43,381 bases of DNA from JALONO01 sp038209965 (GCA_038209965.1 JBBQXF010000030.1:1-43381); one strand, 5' to 3'; positions 33,045 through 42,612 are shown, numbered from the stretch's first letter. Numbers and translations: made by a program. The notes: generated from the letters alone by a model not told the origin.

Positions 33045-34133
33045 ATGGAGAATGCTTTTCGCCGGTTTGGAGTGGTAACGGTGGCCACAGTCTATTTACT
33101 TATCATCGTGGGTGGCATTGTGCGCAGTACCGGCTCAGGCATGGGCTGTCCCGACTGGCCCAAATGCTTCGGGCAATACGTGCCCCCAACCGCCGAAAAC
33201 CAGCTACCGGCCAATTATCGCGAGGATTATACCGCCAAACGCAAGGACAAGAACCTGAAGTTTGCCAAGTTGCTAACCCGGCTGGGCTATGTTGACTTAG
33301 CAAACAAAATTACCGATGACCCATCTGTCTATGCCGATGAGCCATTCAACGCCACCAAGACTTGGATTGAGTACCTCAACCGCTTGTTGGGTGCGCTCAC
33401 TGGCGTATTCATCTTGCTCACTTTTGGCTTTTCCTTTGGCTTTTGGCACAAGGATCGGCGGGTGGTGTGGCTGAGTGCCCTTGCCTTGGTGCTGGTCTTA
33501 CTTGAAGCTGGCTTAGGGGCTATTGTGGTCTACACCAACCTATTGCCCTCCACTATCACTATCCACATGCTGGGGGCATTGGCGGTGGTAGTCGTGCTGA
33601 TCTATGCCGTGGCCCGATCTAGGCAAACGGTGGAGGCCCCGATTGTGCTGGGCCAGCAATCGCTGCTCAAAGGACTTCTACTGCTCAATATGGGCCTATT
33701 TTTGGGACAAGTCGTACTGGGTACTCAGGTGCGCGAGGCCTTGGATGCCGTGGCCGGACAGTTGGGCGAAGCGGCCCGCCCCACTTGGATCGACCAGTTG
33801 GGCTGGGAATTTTATGTGCACCGCAGCTACTCCCTGTTGGTTTTTGGGCTCAATTTCTGGTTTGTCCGGGTATTGCAGCGCAACCTGCCGACGGTGACCG
33901 GGGGCTTGTCCCATCAGCGCTGGGCACAAATACTGCTGGGCCTGCTGGCGGCCGAAATCGCCACCGGGGCGGGCATGGCCTATTTTGCCATTCCGGCGGT
34001 GTTGCAGCCGCTGCACTTGGGCTTGGCGGCCCTCATTTTTGGGGTACAGTTCTGGCTCTGGCTCCTTCTGGGCCGGAGCATGCCAGTGGTTCAAGATAAT
34101 TTTCAAAACCAGACGTATGCCAAAGTGGTTTAG
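33045..34133 (+). CDS. ctaA: Heme A synthase (COX15/CtaA)
   Basis: Oxidises the heme O methyl group to a formyl group to make heme A for aa3-type oxidases. A 362-residue eight-helix membrane protein. The N-terminal signature IVRSTGSGMGCPDWPKCFG is followed by a loop of about 70 residues. WIEYLNRLLGALTG has Asn where many family members have a His ligand, a variant I recall from Bacteroidota. Other heme-ligand histidines are in TIHMLGALAVV, YVHRSYSLLVF and QPLHLGLAALIFG. ATG 33045 (MENAFRRFG) starts the first helix; the longer frame is not family-like. ctaB follows 226 bases downstream. Confidence 0.93.
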   Translation: MENAFRRFGVVTVATVYLLIIVGGIVRSTGSGMGCPDWPKCFGQYVPPTAENQLPANYREDYTAKRKDKNLKFAKLLTRLGYVDLANKITDDPSVYADEPFNATKTWIEYLNRLLGALTGVFILLTFGFSFGFWHKDRRVVWLSALALVLVLLEAGLGAIVVYTNLLPSTITIHMLGALAVVVVLIYAVARSRQTVEAPIVLGQQSLLKGLLLLNMGLFLGQVVLGTQVREALDAVAGQLGEAARPTWIDQLGWEFYVHRSYSLLVFGLNFWFVRVLQRNLPTVTGGLSHQRWAQILLGLLAAEIATGAGMAYFAIPAVLQPLHLGLAALIFGVQFWLWLLLGRSMPVVQDNFQNQTYAKVV

Positions 34134-34359
34134 ACTAGGGTGGGCAATGTAGGTTGAAATAAGTAGCGACACCCGGACATTCAATACGTGTTGGAAAATC
34201 AGGCCCGTTTCTGTCCTATTTTAGTACAATTATTTGATTTTCAACAATTTTGGAAGCAGCCAGTGGGGTTAGAACCTTCAGTGCAAAGTACAAATCGCCG
34301 TGAATAGATCGAGTCATTCACCTATTTAAAAAGTTTTTGTTCCATTTTTGATTTTGACC

Positions 34360-35247
34360 ATGTCCCCAGAAACTGTATCTATTTATCCTGTTTCATTGAA
34401 ACTGCAGCAATATTCCCAGTTGTTAAAATTCCGTTTATCGGCATTGGTGGTGTTTTCGGGCGCATTTGGCTATTTATTGGCCAACGATGGGGCAGTCGAT
34501 TGGTTCAAACTTGGGATGCTATGTCTTGGCAGTTTCCTGATCACGGGTGCCGCCAACACGATCAACCAAATCATTGAGCGGGAAACCGATAAATTGATGA
34601 AACGCACTAGCAACCGCCCGCTGCCCACGGGCCGTTTGAGTGTAAACGAAGCCTTGGTGTACACTGTGGTGCTCATGGTAGCGGGCACGGCAGTCATGAT
34701 CCTGTTTGTCAACACTTTATCAGCAGTTTTGAGCTTGTTTTCACTATTGCTTTACGGTTTTGCCTACACCCCATTGAAACAAAAGTCTTCCATTGCGGTA
34801 TTTGTGGGTGCCTTCCCCGGAGCTTTTCCCCCGCTCATCGGCTGGGTTGCCCAAACTGGCCATATCGGGATGGAAGGACTGATCCTGTTCGCCATTCAAT
34901 TTATTTGGCAATTCCCCCATTTCTGGAGCATTGCTTGGGTGGCCGACGAAGACTACAAAAAAGCGGGGTTCCGGCTGTTGCCCTCGGGCGGTGACCGCGA
35001 TTTCAGCACGGCATTCAGCATGATGACCTACACCCTGTTTTTGTTGCCCATTGGCCTGTTGCCCGCCCAATATGGTATGACTGGGCTGGTTTCGGCCATT
35101 ATTGTCACAGTAAGTGGGGCGTTGTTTTTGATCCAAAACATTTATTTAATCAAAGTACAAACCGAAAAAGCCGCCAAAATGATGATGTTCGGCTCGTTTT
35201 TGTATTTGCCCATTGTTCAAATCGCCTTTCTATTGGACAAAATATAG
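34360..35247 (+). CDS. ctaB: Protoheme IX farnesyltransferase (heme O synthase)
   Basis: Adds a farnesyl group to heme B, giving heme O, the substrate of CtaA. A 295-residue UbiA-superfamily membrane enzyme. The first motif NTINQIIERETDKLMKRTSN, then RPLP, is diagnostic for CtaB/CyoE; the second acidic motif VADEDYKKAGFRLLP is also present. PQFPHFW-like QFIWQFPHFWSIAW is typical. ATG 34360 (MSPETVSI) is chosen over an upstream TTG. Paired with ctaA, this completes heme A synthesis; cytochrome oxidase subunits are not in the window. Confidence 0.94.
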   Translation: MSPETVSIYPVSLKLQQYSQLLKFRLSALVVFSGAFGYLLANDGAVDWFKLGMLCLGSFLITGAANTINQIIERETDKLMKRTSNRPLPTGRLSVNEALVYTVVLMVAGTAVMILFVNTLSAVLSLFSLLLYGFAYTPLKQKSSIAVFVGAFPGAFPPLIGWVAQTGHIGMEGLILFAIQFIWQFPHFWSIAWVADEDYKKAGFRLLPSGGDRDFSTAFSMMTYTLFLLPIGLLPAQYGMTGLVSAIIVTVSGALFLIQNIYLIKVQTEKAAKMMMFGSFLYLPIVQIAFLLDKI

Positions 35248-35369
35248 CACTGGTCTCCAGATCGGTCACTCCTCTTTGCCACCACAACACCAGCATTTTA
35301 CGAGGGATGGCTAGGAGTTACGGGTCGGTCAGCGGGATCTCCCAATGCGCCACTTCCTAAAACAAAAGC

Positions 35370-36683
35370 CTACACCTTGTCCTCAATGTTGTGGGCAATC
35401 AGATCCTCGCTTTCCTCGACGTGGCCAAAGGCATAGCGCATTTTCCGGCGATCAAATTCTTTTTCATTGTTGGCGAGCCAGACCGTTGCCACGCCGTTGC
35501 CGATAAAGTTGGTGATGGCCCGCGCTTCGGACATGAACCGGTCCACGCCCAAGAGCAAGGCAAGTCCCTCCACCGGAATGACTTTAATGGCGGTGAGGGT
35601 AGAAGCCAACACGATGAAACCGCTCCCTGTAACGCCTGCTGCACCCTTGGAAGTGATCATCAAAATGCCGATGATGGTGAGAATTTGGGCCAAGTCGAGG
35701 TGCACACTAAATACTTGGGCCAAAAAAATGACGGCCATTGAGAGGTAAATCGTAGTCCCATCCAAATTGAAGGAATAGCCCGCCGGCACCACCAATCCGA
35801 CCACCGATTTTGAACAGCCCATTTTCTCCAATTTTTCCATCAGCGAAGGGAGTGCCGCCTCGGACGAAGATGTGCCCAGAACAATGAGCAATTCCTCCCG
35901 GATATATTTCAAAAAATCCAACAACCTGATCTGATAAGTGCGCAAAATATACCACAGTACCACAAATACGAACAGCGCCATGGTGATATACACCGTTCCC
36001 ATGAGCTTGGCCAAGGGCAACAACGCCTTGATGCCATACTTGCCAATCGTGAATGCCATGCCGCCAAACGCACCGATCGGGGCCAACAACATGACTTTGT
36101 GCAAGGCCCAAAATACTTTTTTGGAAATGGGGGCCAAGAAATCCAATACTTTTTGCCGGCCCCGGTAATTGCTCAATACCACCCCCAGCAAGATGGCAAA
36201 GGCCAGCACTTGGAGGGTCGAGTTGTCCATAAAAAATTTCCACCAGCTAAACGCCTCGGCCTTGGTGTATTTGGAAATATCGCCGCCTTGGATATTTTGC
36301 GTGGTTACTCCGTCACCGGGGCGGATCACATTGGCCACCACCACCCCGATGAACAGGGCGGCCGTAGTGACCACCTCAAAGTAAAGCAGTGCTTTGGCCC
36401 CCACTTTACCCACTTTTTTCAGATTGCCCATACTGACAATCCCGACGGTAATGGTGAGAAAAATAATGGGGTTAATGAAAAGTTTGACAACACTAATAAA
36501 GGTCTTACCTAAAAACTCGCTTAAAGTAGCCCCGATTTCTAGCTCTTGTCCCAAAAATTTGCCCTTGACCGGGGCGTCGAGGAGGGGATAAAGGGCTAGA
36601 TCCGGCCTAAAATGCCCCAAAAGAATGCCTAAGGTAATGGCGGTCAATACCCAAAAAGTGAGATTGGTAAATATGTTTTTCAT
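35370..36683 (-). CDS. DAACS-family dicarboxylate/cation symporter
   Basis: A 437-residue inner-membrane secondary transporter of the dicarboxylate/amino acid:cation symporter family (DctA/GltP). Hairpin and substrate-site motifs are all present: GTSSSEAALPSLM (serine-rich HP1), YSFNLDGTTIYLSMAVIF (TM7 NxDGT), SKGAAGVTGSGFIVLA (HP2) and DRFMSEARAITNFIGNGVAT (TM8, with the substrate-binding Asp/Arg/Asn set). Arg in MSEARAITN is typical of dicarboxylate rather than neutral amino acid carriers, so C4-dicarboxylates or glutamate/aspartate are likely. It is the last gene of a receptor-AEC-DAACS unit, 59 bases after the AEC gene. An insertion of ~40 residues between TM3 and TM4 (GDGVTTQNIQGGDISKYTK) is large. 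Confidence 0.92.
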   Translation of the reverse strand: MKNIFTNLTFWVLTAITLGILLGHFRPDLALYPLLDAPVKGKFLGQELEIGATLSEFLGKTFISVVKLFINPIIFLTITVGIVSMGNLKKVGKVGAKALLYFEVVTTAALFIGVVVANVIRPGDGVTTQNIQGGDISKYTKAEAFSWWKFFMDNSTLQVLAFAILLGVVLSNYRGRQKVLDFLAPISKKVFWALHKVMLLAPIGAFGGMAFTIGKYGIKALLPLAKLMGTVYITMALFVFVVLWYILRTYQIRLLDFLKYIREELLIVLGTSSSEAALPSLMEKLEKMGCSKSVVGLVVPAGYSFNLDGTTIYLSMAVIFLAQVFSVHLDLAQILTIIGILMITSKGAAGVTGSGFIVLASTLTAIKVIPVEGLALLLGVDRFMSEARAITNFIGNGVATVWLANNEKEFDRRKMRYAFGHVEESEDLIAHNIEDKV

Positions 36684-36742
36684 ATTGGGTCTTCCTGACT
36701 GCGTTGGCCAATCCGCTGAGCGGGCTGGTCATGCTTACTGGG

Positions 36743-37648
36743 TTAATGGATGATAAAATACAAAATAAGAACAGTTACTAGCGAAATAGGGATGCCGATC
36801 CCAACCATGGCCGAGGCCAGCGGCGGGTTGAGGCCGTGCTTGCTGGCAATGATGGCGGCGGTGTTCATGGGGCCCAAAGCGGCCCCCAGCAAACAGATTT
36901 CGGCCACAGTTCCCTTTTGCTTTAAAACTATCGCAAATAAAACAAAAATGAGCAATGGCGAGAGCACCAGCTTAAAAATCAACCCCCAAAACAATTGGGT
37001 AAAAATGGCACTTTTTTTAGGAAACTCCATCTGAAGACCAATGGACAGCATGGCCAAGAAGCTAAACGGCGCAGCCAATTTTTTCAGGAGCTCGGCCAAC
37101 GCCGGGGTAAATTTCAGATCGCTCACATTCATCAACACGGCAATGAGAAAAGCCAAGAATACCGGAAATTTGAACACGCTGGTGGCTATTTCCTTGAAAG
37201 AAGGTTTTTCGGCAGCATAGTACGCCGCGGTGATGACCCCTAAGGTAGCACAAACCAAAAAAGAGCCGGCTTGACTCATCAACACCCCCACGTGCAAACC
37301 CTCAGCCCCATAAAACAGCTCAAAAATAGGGAAGCCCACGAAAGAAATGCTCGGAATACTGCCCGTCATGATCAGCACTCCTTCGCTGTGCCGGTGCATT
37401 TTGGTGAGCTTCCCGATCGTTCTAAAAAACAGAAAACCAAGTAGGTACAAAAGCCAAGGCATCAAAATTGGCAAGGCGTAAACACTTTCAAATTTGGTTT
37501 CCGAAGTATAAAGTAAAGTGGTGGCGGGCAAACAGAGGTAGAGGATCAAGTTGCTCACCACCAAATGCGCATCGCCCTTGAAAATTTTATATTTTTTCAA
37601 GAGGATGCCCATCGAAATGCAAACCGCCAGAAAAAGGATGTTTTGCAC
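36743..37648 (-). CDS. AEC-family permease
   Basis: A 301-residue membrane protein with about ten membrane segments, of the auxin efflux carrier family. Bacterial members (MleP, MdcF) carry malate, malonate and related carboxylates. The N-terminal half has LVVSNLILYLCLPATTLLY with the conserved Pro-interrupted helix, and SIPSISFVGFPIFELFYG; the C-terminal half has LGAALGPMNTAAIIASKHG and MVGIGIPISLVTVLI. The start is GTG 37648, whose G is also the last base of the TonB-receptor TAG stop (TAGTG), so the two are very probably translationally coupled. Family known, direction and substrate inferred. Confidence 0.87.
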   Translation of the reverse strand: MQNILFLAVCISMGILLKKYKIFKGDAHLVVSNLILYLCLPATTLLYTSETKFESVYALPILMPWLLYLLGFLFFRTIGKLTKMHRHSEGVLIMTGSIPSISFVGFPIFELFYGAEGLHVGVLMSQAGSFLVCATLGVITAAYYAAEKPSFKEIATSVFKFPVFLAFLIAVLMNVSDLKFTPALAELLKKLAAPFSFLAMLSIGLQMEFPKKSAIFTQLFWGLIFKLVLSPLLIFVLFAIVLKQKGTVAEICLLGAALGPMNTAAIIASKHGLNPPLASAMVGIGIPISLVTVLILYFIIH

Positions 37649-40383
37649 TAAAAAGTAAACGTTACATTCGCGTAGTAGAACGCTCCGTTAAAGCCAAACT
37701 GATTGGCATTGCGGGTGTAGGGCGTTTGGCCGTTGAAATAAGAAGCATAGTTGGCCAACACCTTATCGGGATAAACATCAAAAACATTGTTTGCACCCAA
37801 AGTGAGCATGAACATCTTGCCAATATTGTAGTTGAGCACCACATCGGTTAAAGTCCTACCAGCGAACACTTGTTTCCGGTGCGGCAGGTTAGCGGGTTTC
37901 TCCCAAGCGGTCACGTCGCCAAAGTAGGTAGTCCTGATGGTAAAGTTGAGCTTTTTCCACTGGTAACCAAGTGACAGCAGCACCTTGTTGCGGGGCTGGC
38001 TAGTCTCGATCAAGGAAATGCTGATGGTATCGATCAGGGCGATGCCCCGGCTCGTTCCTTCTTGCAATTGAGTGGGCGTGGCACCTATTTTATCGATCAC
38101 GGTCTTGTTGAGGGTAAGGGCCAAACTGGCGGTGAGGCCGTTGTTTTCATTGAATTCATGTTTGAAAGTGGTGACCAAGTCGATGCCTTGAGTTCGGGTG
38201 CTGATCTGGTTGGTGAAAAAAGAAATTTCTTGGATGCCGGGAAACAATGGCCTCAGGGCGGCGATGTTATTGACAATCAAAGGTTCGGAAACAATTATCC
38301 GGTCGGCGATGTCTATTTGGTAAGCATCCAAGGTAACCAACAGTTTGTCATTTAAATTGGCTGTAACCCCCACATTATAGTTCCACGAAGTTTCTGGTTT
38401 GGGGTTGCCAATGCCGATCTGGGCAAGGCGGGGCTCATCGCTGCGCAACTGTTTGGTTTGGCGGATTTCCCCGGCTTGTACGGCCGAAGTGGTCACGCTG
38501 TTGTAAATCTGCTGCAAGGAAGGCGCCCGAAAGCCCCGGTTGATGGAGCCCCTGACCGACAATTGTTCGGTCAATTTTAAGCGGGTGGCCAGTTTCCCCG
38601 ATAAATTGCTGCCGAAGTCGCTATAATTTTCGTAGCGCAGGGCGGTGGCCACCAACAGTTTATTGGTGATATCGGTCTCAATATCGGCATAAATGCCAAT
38701 GTTTGTGCGAGTCACATTTGTTTCATCATCGGGGGCAATGCCGGGCCGGCCGCTTGATCCTGGGGCTTTTCCCCTAGTGCGGGCCAGATCGCCCACAAAC
38801 CAAGAGTTCCGGTCGCCTTGCTTCAAAATGAACTGATCAATCCTGAATTGGCTGCCCAGCGCCACATTGAACGATTTAGTGTTGAGGAATCCATCAAAGT
38901 TTTTGGAAAAGTTCAGTTCGGTGGTACTCTGGCCAAACGCATTTCTGCCCACGTAAAAATCCTTGGGCGAGCTCGCGCCCATCGACGGGTTGGAGGTGTT
39001 GTTGGCATTCAGATCCAGTGAGTTATAGCCGTAGCCGGTACTGAAATCGATGTTCCATTCATTGGCCATTTGCCTTTTGATGCCCACCACGCCCGAATAG
39101 TCCAGCGTTTTGCCGGGCAGGACTGGCGAGTAGCCATCGGGGAAAATATCTACATTGGAATTGGCATTGGTGGGGATGGCATTGCGGAAAAAGCCAAAAG
39201 CGCGAATGTTTTTCTGGGAAAAACCGCCAAAGCCATACAAAGACCAGCGGTCATTGATAGGGTAGCCCAAGTTCACAAAAGTTTGGTAGGCTTCCGTCTG
39301 GTTGCTACCGTATTCGGAAACCCTGAACTCGCCCGTGGTCGGGTAAACGCCCCGGGTGGTGCGGGCCGTGGCCTCGGCGGCGGCATTTGCCGAATAAATA
39401 TTGCCATTGAAAGGATCGGAACGATCGGAGCCTTCCGCGTATTGGTAGTGCAAGGTCATGTTCAAATAGCTTTTTTCCTTGCCCAATTTGATGCCGTAGT
39501 TCGCTGCTGCCAAATAAGAAGCCCCATCGCCTCTGGACGTAACACCGTATTGGGTCTTAAAAGTCCCCTTGCCCACACTTTTGTTCAGCCCCACGTTGAT
39601 AATGCCCGCAATGGCATCGGAGCCGTATTGGGCGGCGGCCCCGTCCCGCAAAATTTCCAACCGGTCGGTGGCCAGCGAAGGAATACTGTTCATGTCCGTG
39701 ACCACCGTTCCCTTGCCGATCGTAATGTTGAGGTTGAGGGCCGAAAATTGGTGGCGGCGCTTGCCATCGATCAGCACCAACACCTGATCGGGCGACATCC
39801 CCCGCAAAGTGGCGGGATCGGCATAGTTGGCAACCCCATTGATCCCATTTTTGGAGGAGTTGAAAGAGGGCGAAGTAAACTGCAACATTTGACCCAAGTC
39901 TACTTGCCCGGTATTTTGCAATTCTTTGGCCGTGAGCACGTCCACGGGGGCGGGACGTTCCACATCGGTGCGGGGCTTGGCCGATCGGGAGCCCACCATC
40001 ACAAATTCCTCCAGTTCTTTGGCCGCATCTTCCAGGGTAACGCTGAGGGTTGTATCATTGCCCACAGTAATTTCCCGGCTGTTGTAGCCGATAAACGAAA
40101 AGATGAGCACTTGCCCTTTGTCGGCATTGATGGAAAAATTGCCTTCCCCATCGCTGGTGGTGCCCTTGCTAGTGCCTTTGATCACGATGGTTACGCCGAG
40201 CAGGGCCTCACCCGATACCGATACTATTTTCCCTTTGATCGGGGTTTCCCGCCGTTCAGTGGGCGCTTTTTCGGCCAAAAAGTCCTTCGGGGCAATGTTG
40301 TCGGCAAAAGCCGGCCCGGATAAACTGGTGGCGAGCAATAAGCTCAATGCCCCAATAAAGTTGAATGGTACTTGTTTTTTCAT
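37648..40383 (-). CDS. TonB-dependent outer-membrane receptor
   Basis: A 911-residue outer-membrane transporter. Signal peptide (about 1-27, ending SGPAFA), a carboxypeptidase-D regulatory-like beta-sandwich (about 48-118: IKGKIVSVSGEALLGVTIVI), a plug (about 140-250, including LGQMLQFTSPSFNS, LRGMSPDQVLVLIDGKRRHQ and EILRDGAAAQYGSDAIAGII) and a 22-strand barrel (about 260-911) ending in the aromatic signal NVTFTF. The plug and barrel features (GFRAPSLQQIYNS, the NxFDVYPD segment) look like siderophore/iron-type receptors rather than SusC, and no SusD partner is adjacent. It is the first gene of a unit with two inner-membrane carboxylate-type permeases. Confidence 0.93.
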   Translation of the reverse strand: MKKQVPFNFIGALSLLLATSLSGPAFADNIAPKDFLAEKAPTERRETPIKGKIVSVSGEALLGVTIVIKGTSKGTTSDGEGNFSINADKGQVLIFSFIGYNSREITVGNDTTLSVTLEDAAKELEEFVMVGSRSAKPRTDVERPAPVDVLTAKELQNTGQVDLGQMLQFTSPSFNSSKNGINGVANYADPATLRGMSPDQVLVLIDGKRRHQFSALNLNITIGKGTVVTDMNSIPSLATDRLEILRDGAAAQYGSDAIAGIINVGLNKSVGKGTFKTQYGVTSRGDGASYLAAANYGIKLGKEKSYLNMTLHYQYAEGSDRSDPFNGNIYSANAAAEATARTTRGVYPTTGEFRVSEYGSNQTEAYQTFVNLGYPINDRWSLYGFGGFSQKNIRAFGFFRNAIPTNANSNVDIFPDGYSPVLPGKTLDYSGVVGIKRQMANEWNIDFSTGYGYNSLDLNANNTSNPSMGASSPKDFYVGRNAFGQSTTELNFSKNFDGFLNTKSFNVALGSQFRIDQFILKQGDRNSWFVGDLARTRGKAPGSSGRPGIAPDDETNVTRTNIGIYADIETDITNKLLVATALRYENYSDFGSNLSGKLATRLKLTEQLSVRGSINRGFRAPSLQQIYNSVTTSAVQAGEIRQTKQLRSDEPRLAQIGIGNPKPETSWNYNVGVTANLNDKLLVTLDAYQIDIADRIIVSEPLIVNNIAALRPLFPGIQEISFFTNQISTRTQGIDLVTTFKHEFNENNGLTASLALTLNKTVIDKIGATPTQLQEGTSRGIALIDTISISLIETSQPRNKVLLSLGYQWKKLNFTIRTTYFGDVTAWEKPANLPHRKQVFAGRTLTDVVLNYNIGKMFMLTLGANNVFDVYPDKVLANYASYFNGQTPYTRNANQFGFNGAFYYANVTFTF

Positions 40384-41059
40384 TTTCGTTGTTTTTAGAA
40401 AGTTTACAATACTCCTTATTTATGGCTTCTGGCTAGCCCGCAATCATTGACCAGATCCACCTTAGGCACTATGAAAGCATCACGGCACGCCAAGAAGTGG
40501 CCCTTTCCAATCAAAACTGATTTGAGATGAACGGCCGAGCAATTCCTTGGAAATTAAGCCGATTGTTCAGGGAAATCGCCAAAATTACTTTAATCTTGAC
40601 TCGAAATAAATTGCGTGTAAATATAGGATGCCTTTGCCACTATCTCAAGCAGTTTGCTATTTATTTAGATCATTATTTTGATCAAAAAAATACCGTGAAC
40701 TAGAGGGGGGCACTTTTGGTTTAACCAGCATACAATGTCGCCAAAGAGGCTACTAACTTTCGCCTGGCCAACGTCCCAGCATGGCTATTTATCAAGCAAC
40801 AATGTGCCCGACTACCCGAAAAAACCTTGGGCATTCAGCCCGGGCAGCAAGCCGCATCCAATAATAGCTTACCAATCAACGGCGGCCCCCAATCGCTCGG
40901 TAAGCTGGAATGATCTTGGGGCCATTTGGGTTGAAATAAAAAAAATAGAGGATTGTGTGGTAAATAAGTCCAATTTCTTTAATTTAGAGCCAGATCAGCT
41001 TAGCCGTTATTGGTAGAAACAAAACTGTAGGCGTTTCCCAACATTTTAACAAATTGACA
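40384..41059. other. Divergent intergenic region, no gene
   Basis: This 676-base AT-rich stretch lies between the TonB receptor (minus) and the gluconate-dehydrogenase-like gene (plus). A plus-strand frame of 93 residues (40735-41016) has no family resemblance. It should hold the promoters of both flanking genes; one possible -7 box is listed. Confidence 0.5.
40580..40587 (-). promoter_or_regulatory. Possible promoter of the TonB-receptor operon
   Basis: Minus-strand TAATTTTG (40587-40580) fits TAnnTTTG, with TTTA 19 bases upstream (40610-40607), one base from the -33 TTTG. It would give a leader of about 190 bases, long enough for regulation. No Fur-box-like 19-mer was recognised beside it. 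Confidence 0.4.
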
Positions 41060-41617
41060 ATGATAAACCGTCGCGATGCAATCCAAAAAGTGGCCTTATT
41101 AATGGGTGGGACGCTCTCGATCCCTTCTTTGGCCGCCTCGCTGGAAAATTTTGAATTTTCGGGCAAATCTGCCTTCAACCCTGACCAACTAAAACTGGTC
41201 ACCGAGATAGCTGACACCATTATACCCCGCACCAAGACTCCGGGTGCCAAGGATGCCAAGGTTCAGAACTTTGTCTCGGCAGTAGTTACTGATTGTTATT
41301 CGCCCGCCGATCGCACGAAGTTTATCGCTGGTTTGGTCGAAGTGGACAAAGAAGGCATGGCCCAATTCAAAAAGGATTTTGTCAAATGTACCCCCGCCCA
41401 GCGGATCGCGGTATTGAAAAAGGTGGAACAGGCGGGCATGGAACACCGCAAAACCGGCAATGGCAACCATTTTTGGTTCATGATGAAAGAATTGACCTTG
41501 ACAGGTTATTTCACTTCAGAACCTGGTGCCACCCAAGCCCTCGAGTATGTCCACACCCCCGGTCGCTACGAAGGCTGCGTGCCCCTGAAGCCCGGTCAAA
41601 AAGCGTGGGCCACCTAG
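41060..41617 (+). CDS. Gluconate 2-dehydrogenase subunit 3-type protein
   Basis: A 185-residue exported protein of the Gluconate_2-dh3 family, the small subunit that accompanies GMC-type FAD dehydrogenases in the periplasm. The N-terminus INRRDAIQKVALLMGG is a twin-arginine signal. Downstream, LKLVTEIADTIIPRTKTPGA and the conserved NGNHFWFMMKELTLTGYFTS, then YEGCVP, are diagnostic. Normally the large GMC oxidoreductase lies immediately downstream; here the next gene is a convergent NUDIX hydrolase, so the partner must be elsewhere. ATG 41060 is preferred to TTG 41054. The transcript ends at the 41643-41683 hairpin. Confidence 0.88.
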   Translation: MINRRDAIQKVALLMGGTLSIPSLAASLENFEFSGKSAFNPDQLKLVTEIADTIIPRTKTPGAKDAKVQNFVSAVVTDCYSPADRTKFIAGLVEVDKEGMAQFKKDFVKCTPAQRIAVLKKVEQAGMEHRKTGNGNHFWFMMKELTLTGYFTSEPGATQALEYVHTPGRYEGCVPLKPGQKAWAT

Positions 41618-41642
41618 GCAACACAATATCATTCGGTAAATA

Positions 41643-41683
41643 AGGCGAAAATCCAAGGAATCACATTCCTTGGATTTTCGCCT
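41643..41683 (+). terminator. Hairpin terminator after the gluconate-dehydrogenase-like gene
   Basis: A perfect 19-bp stem (AGGCGAAAATCCAAGGAAT) with a 3-base loop CAC, 25 bases after the stop codon. The right arm carries TTTT. It may also serve the convergent NUDIX gene about 145 bases away. Confidence 0.75.
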
Positions 41684-41828
41684 CTTCACACCAGGCAGAA
41701 AGTCCGGCTTGGCCCGTTAGCCTTGGCAACTTTGATTGACGGAGGGCGATCAACCGGGCAAGCCCAACAAAAGGATTGCGGTCAAATATGACTGGATTTT
41801 CCTTTGGTTTCAGTGTCATTTCGTTCGG

Positions 41829-42443
41829 TTAATCGCAATAGACTGCGGCGGGCTGCTGAGCCAGGCTCACCACCATCCTTACTTGGGTCTCGGTGTTTCG
41901 ATCCACGGAGAGCGGCGGTAGTTCGTCCAAGCCAAAAAAGCCCACCCCCAAGGTTTCCATGCCTTCGGCCATTGCCCCGCCGGTTTCCTCGCACAAGAAA
42001 AAAAGTTTATAGACATAGTTGGGACTGGGCGGATGAATGTGCATTTTTTTATCCACGACAGCCAGTAATCGAATGGCCCGAACCAACAACCCGGATTCTT
42101 CCCGGACTTCCTTTTCCACATTTTCGCGGGGTGACAGCCCGATATCGGCCCAGCCCCCGGGCAGCGACCACGCCCCGTCTTCGCGCTCATGTACCAACAG
42201 CACTTTGTCACCGCGCAACACCACCGCCCGCACGTCTGTCTTGGGGGTGCGATAACCCACATCGGCGGTCATGAGGTCCTTGATCTGGCTGGGTTCACCA
42301 CCGGACAGTTTTGCTAAAATCTCTACACTTATATCGGTAAGTTGGTGATAGCGATCCAGATCGTAATCATTGGGCGAATAGGTCAATCCGGCTTGGGCCA
42401 GGGCCTGAATGCGCTGGGCCACTGAAAGCCAATAGTTTTCCAT
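41829..42443 (-). CDS. NUDIX hydrolase with N-terminal helical domain
   Basis: A 204-residue hydrolase of nucleoside diphosphates linked to another moiety. The N-terminal helical extension (about 1-60, with SVAQRIQALAQAGLTYSPND) is the Nudix_N type found on ADP-ribose-like pyrophosphatases. The NUDIX box GGWADIGLSPRENVEKEV, then REESGL, keeps the catalytic REESGL/EE metal-binding half; Lys replaces the box Arg and Leu the first Glu, as I recall from this subfamily. The substrate (ADP-ribose, a sugar nucleotide, or CDP-choline) is not clear. ATG 42443 (MENYWLSVAQ) is chosen; the extra 57 codons upstream lack family resemblance. The gene is divergent from the aminotransferase. Confidence 0.9.
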   Translation of the reverse strand: MENYWLSVAQRIQALAQAGLTYSPNDYDLDRYHQLTDISVEILAKLSGGEPSQIKDLMTADVGYRTPKTDVRAVVLRGDKVLLVHEREDGAWSLPGGWADIGLSPRENVEKEVREESGLLVRAIRLLAVVDKKMHIHPPSPNYVYKLFFLCEETGGAMAEGMETLGVGFFGLDELPPLSVDRNTETQVRMVVSLAQQPAAVYCD

Positions 42444-42612
42444 AACAATGTCTTGGTTTTTGTAAGCATTTTTTTGTGGCCCCGCGTTCCACCCCGCGAT
42501 CTTTTGCGGCCAAGGGAGCCGCCACTTTTGAAACCCTTGGCTATACGCCGCAATTTGCGCCGAAAACGATATGTTTGCAACAAGGATTTTGCGAAGCCCA
42601 AACCCACCGATC

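Noticed and set aside
39070..40323. 417-residue plus-strand frame opposite the TonB receptor
   Set aside because: Shadow frame; the minus strand is a clear receptor with all domains.
40735..41016. 93-residue frame in the receptor upstream region
   Set aside because: No homology-like pattern and low-complexity composition; treated as intergenic.
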